This document shows, piece by piece, positions 1-9,979 of a stretch of 64,000 bases of DNA. Each line of letters starts with the position of its first letter. Position 1 is the first letter of the stretch. The notes beneath the pieces are model-generated. The model made no database searches and had not been told where the DNA came from. It saw nothing but the letters and a program-made list of their open reading frames with translations. The position numbers and the translations under genes were made by a program. Origin of the DNA: Selaginella moellendorffii (Eukaryota > Streptophyta > Lycopodiopsida > Selaginellales > Selaginellaceae); the NCBI RefSeq assembly GCF_000143415.4, contig NW_003314287.1, positions 62,001-126,000 on the forward strand. Direction: 5' to 3'.

Positions 1-99
1 AACGTCGCCACCACCATCGCCCCCGCCGCTACCAGCGATGCCACCGCCATCTCCTCCTCGGCCTCCGAGCTCGCCGCCTCCGCCATACCCGTCGACCAT
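1..99 (-). CDS. Possible 5' end of a glycine-rich protein gene, cut by the window edge
   Basis: Reading leftwards from an ATG at 99, 33 codons stay open to the window edge. They are dominated by glycine runs with a few charged residues, as in glycine-rich or disordered N-termini. The plus strand is also open here (Ala/Ser/Thr-rich) and carries a GTAAGT-like donor near 180, so the strand is not certain. No domain can be recognised in so short a piece. Confidence 0.25.
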   Translation of the reverse strand, partial: MVDGYGGGGELGGRGGDGGGIAGSGGGDGGGDV

Positions 100-1663
100 T
101 ATCCAGCAAACTTGGCAGCAGCATCGACGGCAGTGATTACCTTCTCATCGTATCTTGTAAAAAAAAATGGAAACCGGTGGTAAGTATGATCTCGTGCTAA
201 GTTCTCGGCGGTCTAACGGAGTGCTACAGGGGCTGGTTCTTCCTTTCTATATACTCGAATCGCTCTCTCGTTTTTAATCCTGGGAAGAGATATCAGATGC
301 GAACGAAGTGATATCTATCCGATCATTTTGCAACGCCGCGATGAGATGATGCTTTGCGGTAAAATCCCAGGGACCAATCCTTTTTTGTACTTGACTACTG
401 TTAAACGAATATTCAGTCAAAGTCAAAGGGATATGCTTCTTGATTCGAAAGAGAGGTATGGCTTCTCGCACACTACTTTTTAATTTTATCGACTGACAAA
501 ACCGTTCCCTGTAGTGATCAGAAGAAAGCCGCGCGTTTGCACGTAAAAGAGAGAGTACTGTGCTTATATTTGGTACGGGGGAAACTTGGCACGCACAAAC
601 TGCGTGGAGGGCTTGTTTATATACGAACTGAACGTGAACAAGTCTCAAGCGTGAACGTAACAGGTCTGTGTCTGGCTGTTTCAAGTTATCTACTGATTGT
701 TTTGTTGCGTTCCTTAGCTACATTGATGGATCAGATCATACGAACAAACTTGGCGAGCGAAACGCTTGAGCTGAGCACGAACTAGTGCCGTGGTCCTTTT
801 GGCCCCGTGAGGAGTGAAGTGAGCTTCACTGCTAAGCGGAGCCAAAAGCTCTGCGGCACTAAGCTTGTCTGCAAAGCAAAGCGCTCGCAAACACTAGTCG
901 GCCATTCAACACGGCAGGATCGGCGATTATGCTGCTACTAGAAGAAGAGAAAAAAAGAGTGGAGCACGAAAGTACACACATTCTGGTGGTCACATGGAGA
1001 AGACGTCAGCTGCGTGCGAGTTAGGAAGAGTCATGTGGAGGGTGTCTTTAAGGTACTGCCATCAGATTCGCTTCATTAGTTAGACAATCGTTGGCAGTTT
1101 GCGCGGTTTGTTTTGTTTTAGCTCTATTTTATCCTTGCGATCTTGCCGTTTCTTTCATTGTCTGAGCGTGATCTCTTTTGATCCTCAGGCACAACTCGCT
1201 GGATTTGTATGATACTCCACCGTGGTACCACCGGTTGCGTGAACTTTACCACCGTTTGCCATTAAAGCTGTGGTGTCGCAGGGAATGGTGATTCGGTGAT
1301 GTTTTCCTTGTTGGGCTTTTGGTTTGCTTGCTGTGGCTTTTGTTATTCTTTTCCAGGCTTTTTTTTTTCGTAGTGAATTGATTCGTTCTGTTTTCATGGT
1401 ATTGTTTGGTAGCTGCTTATACTGGGTCTTTGGTGTCGACTAACTACCTCTCTCCACCCATTTGATCTGATGTCAGGTCTCAATCAATTCACTGTGGATC
1501 TGTTCTTTGTATTTAAGGACAATGGCTATACGAACACTCTTACAGCTCAAAGGTGAAGCTAAGCTAGCTCTTCTCTCTCTTCTCTCTCGCGGTTCTTTCG
1601 ACACAATGTGAGTGAGAGAGGATTGTTGTAAAGCTTGTTTTCTCTTCCCTGTCGGCTAACGAC
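100..1663. other. Region upstream of the first expansin gene
   Basis: No convincing gene is seen in this stretch. Short open frames exist on both strands without domains or coherent splice structure. The last 150 bp look like a plant promoter and leader: a TATTTAAG box-like motif near 1509 and a CT-rich tract around 1568-1590 that would lie in the 5' leader of the expansin starting at 1664. Confidence 0.4.
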
Positions 1664-2569
1664 ATGATGAATTCATGGTATTCCAGGTCGCCAGTTCTCG
1701 CTGCTCTTGGATTTCTTCTCCACTGTACGCTGTTCCAGTTCGCTCAGGGACAAGGGTGGACAAGCGCTCATGCAACTTTCTATGGGGGAAGCGATGCAGC
1801 AGGGACAATGGGTACGTAATGCGTGAAGTTTTCTACAGTGAAGAGTTATAATATATGTGTGATGTTCTTCTTTTGTTTGTAGGTGGAGCTTGTGGTTATG
1901 GTAATTTGTACAGCCAAGGATACGGCAACAACAATGCCGCACTGAGCACTGCTTTGTTCAACTCTGGATTGAGCTGTGGTGCGTGCTTTGAGATCCGGTG
2001 TGACAGTGCTGCCGATCCAAGATGGTGCATTGCCGGGACTTCCGTTGTTGTCACTGCAACCAACTTCTGCCCTCCAAACTACGCTCTCGCAAACAACAAC
2101 GGAGGATGGTGCAACCCTCCACTGGAACACTTCGACATGGCGCAGCCTGCGTGGGAGCAAATTGGCATCTACAGGGGAGGCATTGTTCCCGTCCAATACA
2201 GAAGGTAAAGTCGAAAGCCTTTAAAAGCCGCTCATAACTTTTTCTCGTTTGGTGGATAACAGAGTCAGCTGCGTCAAGAAGGGAGGAATCCACTTCACAA
2301 TGAACGGCCACACGTATTTCAATCTGGTGCTCATCAGCAACGTTGGCGGAGCAGGCGACGTGCACGCCGTGTCCATCAAAGGCTCCGGCACCGGTTGGCA
2401 AGACATGAGCCGGAACTGGGGACAAAACTGGCAGAGCAATGGTCAGTTCCAGGGGCAGAGCCTCTCGTTCAGAGTCACCACGAGCGATGGCAAAAGCGTG
2501 GTCTCCATGGACGTGGCTCCCGCCGACTGGCAGTATGGACAAACCTTCGAAGGGTCCCAGTTTGATTGA
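1664..2569 (+). CDS. Alpha-expansin (EXPA), three exons
   Basis: Exons 1664-1811, 1883-2204 and 2263-2569 join in frame through GT-AG introns of 71 and 58 bp to give about 258 aa, the usual expansin length. A hydrophobic signal peptide (residues about 8-28) is followed by the [11 protein letters not shown] start of domain 1. Next come GGACGYGN, the conserved cysteines, the HFD catalytic-like motif (HFDMAQPAW), and a domain-2 carbohydrate-binding half with GGAGDV and the conserved tryptophans ([14 protein letters not shown]). Expansins are secreted and loosen cellulose-hemicellulose contacts at acidic pH without hydrolysis. The start is the first of two adjacent in-frame ATGs. A paralogue lies convergently at 3750-4888 with introns at the same two positions. 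A further small intron (2573-2636) may lie in the 3' leader. Confidence 0.95.
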
Positions 2570-3749
2570 AAAGTACGTTGTTTTTCTCTGGAGCTTTTCT
2601 GGTTCTCGTCCTGTGCTTATGGCTGGCTGTGTTGCAGGGATCGAAGGAAAGAGATGGAAGAGATGGAAGACATGCTGGAAGATGGAAGAGGAGGTAAAAG
2701 TTTCATTACATCCATGGAGGAAACTAAGAGCGTAGAGGGTCTAGAAAGGATGGGTTTTTAGCGCAGATTTGAGGATGGGGATGAGATGAAGAAACGACGG
2801 CCAACCTCCCCGCCGCTGGAAGAGATTTTAGAGATTCTAGAGAAGCTCGAGGAACAGTTTGCAAAGTCCAAATCGAGCAGACGAGCTCCATCACGCTGTC
2901 GGGAGTTTGCAAAGAGTCACGGGGAAAAATAGAAGATAAAAGGAAACGAGGCGAGCGTTATGAAGCTCTTGTGCACTGCATCGAAACCAAAAGAGAAAAG
3001 CTTTCTTTAAAAGTTTGCGAGCTTCAGTCCAAATGTATCTAACTGACAGCTTTAAAATCGAGGAGCGGGTTGTGCTTCTCACATGTTGTTCTTGTTTGTT
3101 GCCCCACGATGGGCTTTGAAATAATGGGTGGCGAGTTTTTCTGGTCATGGGTCGTGTGAAACATAAAGGGACACTACACATGGCTTTGGGATCTGTTGAA
3201 ACGATGAAAGGCCGTGAGGAATATGGAAGATTTCAAGTGTTTTTTCTATTCTTGGACGTAAGATCGGAAAGAGACCTTCGCATTTAGCTGGTTTGAAGTT
3301 CAAAAGATCACTGCATTTACATTGACAACTTGTTTTCAAGTGCAAATTTGATTATTGCAAGTTTTGAAGAGCTTGTGCGTTGAGGAGGGCAATTTTCAAG
3401 CAAACCACCTCTAAGATTCCTCCGCAAGCTGGGCTTATTTTTTATCATATGTACAAAACGGCCATCTTCTTCAATCGTCGGATCGTTGCTCCTAAACTTT
3501 TAAAAACTCATTAGCAGCAGCAGGCTCCACATTTGCAAAGCTCTTGCATGCTGTGAAATCCAACCAATCAATGGCAAACTCAATCGCCCATCAATCCTGT
3601 TGTCAAGAGAAACTCCCCCTAGAATCGCTCCTCGCCATCAACTCTACCACCTTTCCTATCCCACCTGATCTTAGAAACTACGAAAGAATCAAAAGAACCC
3701 CTCCATGAGCCGCGCAATGTCATGAGAACCACGAGAGTTAACCCGCAAA
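2570..3749. other. Spacer between the two convergent expansin genes
   Basis: No coding region is supported. A GTACGT donor at 2573 and a TTGCAG acceptor ending at 2636 suggest an intron in the 3' untranslated region of the upstream expansin. It is followed by a purine-rich GAAGA/GGAAGA stretch (2640-2700). The rest is unremarkable and should hold the two transcript ends. Confidence 0.35.
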
Positions 3750-4888
3750 CTAGAACTGCTCGCCCTCGAACGTCTGCCCATACGCCCAGTTTGCCCCGGC
3801 GACGTTGTAGGCGATGGTGGTTTTGCCATCGCTGGTTGTGACCTTGAAGGAGAGGGCCTGGCCGCCCAGGAGAGCGTTGCTCTGCCAGTTTTGGCCCCAG
3901 TTGCGGCTCATGGGGATCCAGTCGGTGCCCGAGCCTTTGATGGAGACGGCGTGCACGTCCCCGGCACCGCCAACGTTGGTGATTAGCACCAGGTTGAAGT
4001 AGGCGTGGCCGTTCATGGTGAATCGGATGCCACCACTCCTAGAGCAAGAGACTCTGCAAGAAAACCAGGAAACTTTTCTTAGTTTGGAAAATGAAGAGAT
4101 CCAAGAGAGAGAAAGATGGATGAAGTCAAGTCAGTTTGAAAGAATCTAAACTCTAAAGAGACTGGCAAGAGAAACAGTAAGGTAGAAAAGCTTTCTGGAC
4201 ACCAAACGTGAGCAGCTCCCGAGTTCAGACAGAAAGTGAAGGTGGGTCTCAGAAAAGCTCCAGGAAACGCTCTGAAAGAACAGTGGACAAGATGTTGGAC
4301 AGTGAGGGGGATGGGGTGTCAAAGTTCAGACGACATACTCAGAATGGGAACAGAGGTGACTGGATTTCTACCTTCTGTAGGAGATGGGGACAATCCCAGC
4401 AGAGTATTGTGCAATCTTGAGAAATGCAGGCTGGGCCATGTCAAAGTGCTGGAGGGGGGAGTTGCACCAGCCCCCATCGTTGCTGGGTTGGGAACTTGGA
4501 GGGCAGAAGTTTGTGGCTGTGACAACCACAGAGCCTGGGAGGCACCACTTGGGATCACTGCCACTTGCACACTTGACTTCAAAGCAGGCTCCGCAGCTCA
4601 GCCCATCTTGAAACAGAGCAGTGCTCAATGCTGCTGTGTTGGTGCCATATCCAGCACTCACCAAGTTTCCATAGCCACAGGCACCACCTGGAACAAATAG
4701 AAACCCAATATGTTAAAATGTTGGAGCGAAAGGATTTGAAGATTTTTACCCATTGTGCCTGCTGCATTGGATCCACCATAAAAGGTCGCATGGGCATCAG
4801 TCCAACCACCTCCATAGCCACCACCATGGACTACTCTGCCTAGCAAGAGTGCCATGAAGATCTTGAAAGAGGCAAAAAGGCTGGCCAT
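3750..4888 (-). CDS. Alpha-expansin (EXPA), three exons, convergent paralogue
   Basis: On the minus strand, exons 4888-4750, 4687-4372 and 4053-3750 splice in frame to about 252 aa. The ATG at 4888 opens a signal peptide (MASLFASF... hydrophobic to about residue 22), then a Gly-rich linker and the [11 protein letters not shown] start of domain 1. [17 protein letters not shown] and a domain-2 half ending [13 protein letters not shown] follow. Intron phases (1, then 2) match the expansin at 1664, so the two are tandem-derived paralogues now facing each other. The second intron, 318 bp, is much longer than the other introns. Domain 2 closely resembles the neighbour, including the shared [16 protein letters not shown] stretch, while the N-terminus diverges. 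The product is a secreted wall-loosening protein. An upstream in-frame TTG was ignored in favour of the ATG. Confidence 0.95.
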
Positions 4889-4995
4889 GGAAACTGGAAA
4901 GGTCACTCGTTTAAAACTAGCTTTAGCTACAGGGAGGCTGCTCCTCCACAAACAAACGAATGAATGAATGAAGGGACTGCTGCAAATGTGTGAGG

Positions 4996-5004
4996 CTTAT
5001 ATAG
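4996..5004 (-). promoter_or_regulatory. TATA box of the minus-strand expansin
   Basis: The minus strand reads CTATATAAG about 110 bp upstream of the expansin ATG at 4888, a normal spacing for a plant TATA box plus a short leader. It is followed by a CT-free, A/C-rich leader. Confidence 0.6.
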
Positions 5005-5009
5005 GACTG

Positions 5010-6174
5010 GGCTAAACAACTACAGATTTTGTCAAACTTGCCTAGCTAGTTTATTTGGTTTTCTTCTTGGGTGTTTGGTTTGGGGATGTGTGTCAGCACA
5101 TGATGCTACAGTATCCAAGGTCCCGCCTTCCCTCTTTTCAAGTCGCTGACACCCATGTAACACCAAGCTGTTCAACTGCAAGCCATCTTTGATGCCATTT
5201 TGCTACATTGACAATTGTCCTCTAGCACATTTGTCTTTGAAAACTTTCTTGGCCCCATGATCAACTGGGCATAATCTCAAAACTGTTTCCATGCAGCAAG
5301 AAAGTGACTCTCCATCCATCTCAACTAATAACTACTGAGGAACAAGAAGATCTTTGGATCAGCTGTGCAGAGCTCCAATCATCCCCGCTGCAATGCCATC
5401 TATTCATCCACACATCAACATCAGGAACATTTCTCCTCTGTCAAAAAAGAAATTTGTTCCTTTTCTCTTTTGGTTTTTTTGAAGTTTTATAAAAAGTGGA
5501 AAAAAAAGAAGAGAGAGAGGCCATGTTGGCCCATGTGGGGTACCTGTTCACTTGACTGCCACAATGCAACCACATGGGGATGTCAGTAATTGTCTTCCAT
5601 TTTCCCAAAAAAACCCCTCTGGGCTCCCTCCCAAGAAACTCTCCTCTTTGCAATGCAGCTGTGCAGTTTTTTGGGTGGGGGTCCAGTCAGTGAGTTCCAT
5701 GAATGAGAGAAAAAGAATCAGACAGTCTGGGTCTGGGCAATTGCAGAAGCTTCAAAACTTAGCCTATGCTCCTTCAAGTTATAATCTGAAACTTTGAAGC
5801 TTGATGGTAGATTCCATTCACAGAGGCCTTGTTTGTTTTTTCGCTCAGGGTGGAAGAAGTACATCACAGACAAAACGTCATGTCCTATTTGCACTGCACG
5901 ATTTCAAAGAAACAATAGTATAACAATGTTTAAGTTGACGAATCCGATCAAACTCGAACATGTTACTGAAAGTACTCTTGTTTTAGGAGATCAAGAACGA
6001 TCAGTGAAAGTCATAAACGTTTTAATCTCAACTAGCTCTTTGACTACATTGTCTTAAGTAGATTAAAAAAGCATAGCAAATCTAACAAGAGCATATGAGA
6101 TTCAAGTAAGCTCCAGAAAGTATAATCGCAGGTGTGTAGTTTTTCTTACATCGTGGTTGTCAAGGGATACAAGA
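5010..6174. other. Expansin upstream region and gene-free spacer
   Basis: I see the promoter-distal part of the minus-strand expansin and then no supported gene. Short open frames (for example 5794-6057) lack domains and splice context. A purine-rich run near 5490-5520 is low complexity. Confidence 0.35.
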
Positions 6175-6708
6175 TCATATGAGATTTATGTAGTCTTTTT
6201 CTACGTCGTGGTTGTTTTCATCAAGCAAGGGAATTATATCTCCTTGGAACTTTCCTTCCTTCCACTGCTTGAGAGACGGCCTCAAATCCTCCAGCCCCGC
6301 GATCCCTTCCAGCAGCGGCAGCAGCTTGATCAAATGCCTCTCGCGCTCTTCCTCCTCCATGCTCCACTCCGAAAAAGGCACGATCGCCAAGCCATTCTCC
6401 TCATTGCCCGCAAACGCCAGCGGATTGTCATCTATGGCCACCACTCTCCTCAAATCCTGCCCCAGAATCTCCAGGGGCTTGGTGCCCCGGACGCAGGAAT
6501 TGCAATAGAGCCGGCGTGCGACGCTCACTTTGAGAATGTGGTCGATGATCCGATCCGCGCGCTCCTGGTTGCTGGACGTGAAGATGACGATCTCGTAGAG
6601 CTTGCTTACTCTGGCCAGGAATTCATCCAGCCCCGGCCGCTTCGTCGCCCTTCCATACACTAGCGTGTTGTCAATGTCTAGCACAAGCGTAGGCTTGGTG
6701 CACGCCAT
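6175..6708 (-). CDS. HAD-superfamily phosphatase, FCP1/NIF-like, single exon
   Basis: An uninterrupted minus-strand frame starts at the ATG at 6708 (177 aa; upstream in-frame ATG at 6747 possible). Residues 8-14 are the HAD nucleophile motif in the form LDIDNTLV, as in FCP1/SCP/TIM50-type phosphatases. FTSSNQERA provides the second motif (T/S after a hydrophobic strand), and VVAIDDNPLAF is the DD-containing fourth motif. Such proteins dephosphorylate phosphoproteins through an aspartyl-phosphate; the substrate cannot be told. ATG 6708 is preferred because the paralogue at 59196-59678 starts at the equivalent place. The two are near-identical for about 145 aa, then diverge. This one carries a longer acidic tail. 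A GA microsatellite lies about 70 bp upstream. Confidence 0.85.
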   Translation of the reverse strand: MACTKPTLVLDIDNTLVYGRATKRPGLDEFLARVSKLYEIVIFTSSNQERADRIIDHILKVSVARRLYCNSCVRGTKPLEILGQDLRRVVAIDDNPLAFAGNEENGLAIVPFSEWSMEEEERERHLIKLLPLLEGIAGLEDLRPSLKQWKEGKFQGDIIPLLDENNHDVEKDYINLI

Positions 6709-6774
6709 AGCCCTAAACCCTAACCACGAACCAGGAATATCCTCCAATTCCCGCCACTTTCAAACTCTTGTGTG

Positions 6775-6801
6775 GGAGAGAGAGAGAGAGAGAGAGAGAG
6801 A
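6775..6801. repeat. GA microsatellite
   Basis: About 13 perfect GA units lie just upstream of the HAD phosphatase start, in its leader or promoter. CT/GA tracts are frequent in plant core promoters. Confidence 0.9.
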
Positions 6802-6954
6802 ACACTTCCGAAAGCCTTGCCTCAAAAGTAATTATCTTCCCCAAATCGCTGTGAAGGATCCAAGCAATTCGTGCTGGTCCAATCTTGTACATTTCATCCT
6901 TTGTGAAAGGCCTGCCAGAGATTTGGATCTCTATGTGTAGACTACAAAATAGCA

Positions 6955-7260
6955 CCTGGTCGATCTCTGGGACAAGCAGCCAAAGTAGAAGCTTTGATGG
7001 CTGGAATGGCATTTCCTCACACTTTGGTGATGCTAAAGTCCATGATGGAAGGTGAACTCAGAATTACAAAGTGGAAGATTTACCAAGAGATTACGAGCAT
7101 CTCTTACGAGCCACTGGATCTGAGGGGTATGGTTTCTGCTGAGATCCAATCAAGCTGGCAGTCTTGGCAAAGCTGATCCAGCGCCTGAGCTATGGATCGC
7201 CCAAAAGAAGATGAGATCTGAGAAGGAGAACGATATCACTGAAGAAGTCCAGCATTAGGT
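6955..7260 (+). pseudogene. Relic of a PPR gene 3' end joined to a PPR-flanking segment
   Basis: 6955-7100 matches the end of the PPR pseudogene at about 22230-22385 (shared reading AEALM.GM.F..TLVMLKS). It then passes directly into a sequence matching 20040-20235, which lies upstream of that PPR copy (shared CACGAGCC-like start, GAGATCCAATC, CGCCCAAAAGAAGATGAGA). The fusion of a PPR end with the next PPR upstream segment is what a tandem array would leave behind. It carries many small changes and no long frame. Confidence 0.6.
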
Positions 7261-8181
7261 GCCCATCCTAGAGCAGAATAGCATGTTATAGCTATTCGAC
7301 TTCATGGCAGCGGGTGCTAGATTTTCTCACACTGATAAGTATGAAGCAATGGGAAAAATCCTAAAACTAGAGTTTCTCGCTACAATCCATGGCCAACGTA
7401 TTCACCAAGAGTGCATCCATAGACAGAGCAAAGCTGAGCAGCAGCAAAGTTGTGCTCTCCCTTTATAGCCACCCATGCCAGGATCAATAGCCTCTTTGTC
7501 ATGCATCGCAAGAACAAGCAGTGCACACAAAGTGTAGTTTTGGGTCTCATCCAAAACAAACTAATGCCCAACACCAAGGTCATGAGGAGTCTCTCCATCA
7601 CCTTCCTGGCCGTGCACAAATGGGTATTGGATAATCGTTTTGTGCTCTCAGTTCTGACTCCCACTCGTAGGAGTATCTCACAGCCAAAATCCAGAACCCA
7701 CAACAGCAACAGACGGGGCTAGTCACAGGTAAAGCTCATGGTGCCAATTGATCCATTGTCTAGCTCCCCCACAAAGAAAGGATGGGATGATGAGATTCAT
7801 GAGGCAATGGAAAGTGATTAGATGGAGCACTTTCTTTAGAGTCTAGTATTTTGGAAGTCACTTCTAATGCACAGCTTGGATATGTACTTGAGTACATTGG
7901 CAGTGCAAGTCTTGTTTTCTTTTAGAAATCTATCTTTATACTTTTGGACAAAAAAAGTGAGAGAGCATGTCTTCTAGATACAGAGACCCCCCGGACACCC
8001 AAACTGTAAAAGGTGATATAGAAAAAATTGGATTTATTGTGCATTCATGATTAGTATAGGTTACAAGACAGATGATCCCAGACAAATGTATCCGGAAATG
8101 GCCAAATTAATCTACTTAACCAAAAATGGCCAACTTGGAGCTTGCATTTGTGGTTAGGGCTATTCTCCACTAAGCTTATTC
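7261..8181. other. No supported gene
   Basis: Minus-strand frames at 7380-7709 are open for about 100 codons, but a shifted frame also reads protein-like across a stop. I take it as a decayed coding fragment I cannot name. The rest is unremarkable. Confidence 0.25.
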
Positions 8182-8300
8182 AAGCACTTATGGCTGCCAT
8201 CACCCCATGTTGCCCTTGTGCCAAAATGCCACATAACACAAGCAAGACAAGTGATGGAAACCTATCCTGCCAAAGGAAATGGTTTAGGGTTCTACCACAT
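8182..8300 (-). pseudogene. Decayed inverted copy of the segment at 20305-20415
   Basis: The reverse complement aligns across its length with 20305-20415, including GTGGTAGAACCCTAA, TTTCCATC.CTTGTCTTGCT and GGCATTTTGGC. Most differences turn CpG in the 20-kb copy into TpG or CpA here, the signature of methylated-cytosine decay. The ATG of the short frame at 20341 has become ATA. Confidence 0.65.
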
Positions 8301-9544
8301 TCCATAGCATATTCTGCCAGCCTGCCAAGATAGCATATTCTGTTGAAAGTTATTTAGCAAGGCAACTCAGAAATGGAGAAAGATTTCTGCCTCAACACTA
8401 ATGCATCCTAAGTTGTCCAAGGAGAAATCCAACTTGCAAATATATATACTTGATTTTGCCATTCATTAAGGTGCCCTGGTTCTTTCCACTTAACTAGAAA
8501 TCCCTGAGAGAAGGGAATGAGATCCATGAGTTTACAATTGCTACCATGAGCTCTGCACATCTGCAGAACAATGCTAGCACGTAAAATTCTTTGGATCACT
8601 CTTCTCAATCAATAATGTAGCAAGGAAACTACAGTGATACATGATTGGAACATCATCAAAGAACCCTAATATAGGGGATTACAATAGTGGTAGTTGTGAA
8701 TGAGGTAGATGGTGCTAGCATCATCATCTCAACAGGAACCTTGCTCTCCACAAGAAACACTACATAATAAAGAAAGAATAAATCCCAAGAAAATTTATTA
8801 AAATACTTTAAAATTATATTTATAAGTTATACCACAAGATTAACCTAAATGTATATTAGCTGTCACAATCCCATATATATGAATATTCTAGGTATATCCA
8901 CTATCCCTTAAAATATATAGATATAAAATCAACCAAGCATTACTGCATGCAGTAAATTTTTCATATATGCATATTTGTTTTTGGCAATTATACTACTTAA
9001 TTTATAATTTTTAATATTATCTGAGTATCTCTACTAAAATGAATAATGTTTTGAAACTTTAATAGTATCTCTATTAAAATATGTTAAGTTTTAAATTTTT
9101 TGCTCTAATTGCAAAAAAGGCTTTACAAGTATTTTTAGTAGAAGCATTATTGGCTTGAAGTGCTTACATTATTCCTTACAATAAAGGACACCAAAACTAT
9201 TGTCTATAAATATAATTATTTTCTAAAAAAAACAAAAATAATTTATTGCATATTGGATTGTAAAAAAATATTATGTTTCTCTTGTTTATCTGAATATTAT
9301 TTACTATAAAATATAGTTTTTGTATATTATTTATAGTTTTGTGAGTTTATGGAATATATAAATATGCAGATTTAATTACCCCAAAAACCATTGTTGATGT
9401 AGGAGAGAATGAGTGTGCCTAGTTAATGTCATCTTATAATGTATATCAACTGTATATTGTAATTAACTGAGGTGGACTACTCTATAACAGAAAAAGAGTG
9501 TTTAGTAGTAGTTTGAGATTTTGATAAATTTTATTATATACTTG
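8301..9544. other. AT-rich non-coding stretch
   Basis: No gene is seen. From about 8750 onward the base composition becomes strongly A+T, marking the left edge of the retrotransposon block. Confidence 0.4.
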
Positions 9545-9786
9545 CATACTTCTTGGACATGGTGATCATACTATATTCACTTCATTATTGAAGTGGAACA
9601 ATTAAGTTGGTCAGTGGGCTCATTTTAGATTATATATAACTTTGAGGTTGTTCATTATTTAAAGAGTTTTATGGCTAATGATGACAATCTTTCTCAAGCT
9701 CCTCTCCCTTCTTTACTCTTTTTTTTATATTTTTGATGAGTCTATTGTTCCAGCATCAATAGGTTTTCTAAACAAAGATTTATTGT
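9545..9786 (+). mobile_element. Ty3/gypsy (family G1) RNase H relic, left part of a split copy
   Basis: This plus-strand segment aligns with the antisense of 16390-16620 plus 17291-17340 and with 46740-46960. All three pass through CTTCATTATTGAA, AAAGAGTTTTATGG and ATTGGTTTTCTA-like words that encode the end of gypsy RNase H. The translation is full of stops. It continues after the inserted element, at 14541. It lacks the TRIM element present in the copy at 16.6 kb and so supplies an empty site for it. Confidence 0.65.
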
Positions 9787-9979
9787 TATTGAAAAGGAAG
9801 CCCCTCAACATAGGGCACACTAATCTATCATCACTCAAATGTTGCTCAAAATCTTTTTGAAACCTTAGCAATGTGGGAGAAAGTATATCCCCTCTCCTAG
9901 AATATCCCTCATACCCCTTAAATATTTTAATAGTGGATTATTTCAAAGAATCTCACTCAAAGCTATATATATCCTAATA
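9787..9979. repeat. Left LTR of the 9.8-14.5 kb element
   Basis: It aligns with 14337-14540 from (G)AAAAGGAAGCCCCTCAA to the CTAATA end. It is roughly 75-80% alike by eye, so the insertion is old. The first bases are damaged compared with the right copy. Confidence 0.6.

Noticed and set aside
168-480. Plus-strand gene starting METG with a GTAAGT donor and an acceptor near 229, open to about 480
   Set aside because: The joined frame is about 85 codons with no recognisable domain, and an overlapping minus-strand frame is equally long. Evidence is too weak for a gene call.
274-684. Minus-strand open frame of 136 codons
   Set aside because: No domain, no splice or start context, and composition like the surrounding non-coding DNA.
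1846-2542. Long minus-strand frames under the first expansin
   Set aside because: They are antisense shadows of the GC-rich expansin exons.
5794-6057. Plus-strand frame with a CPIC motif resembling a RING or zinc-finger start
   Set aside because: Only one CxxC pair, no second half and no neighbours with coding character.
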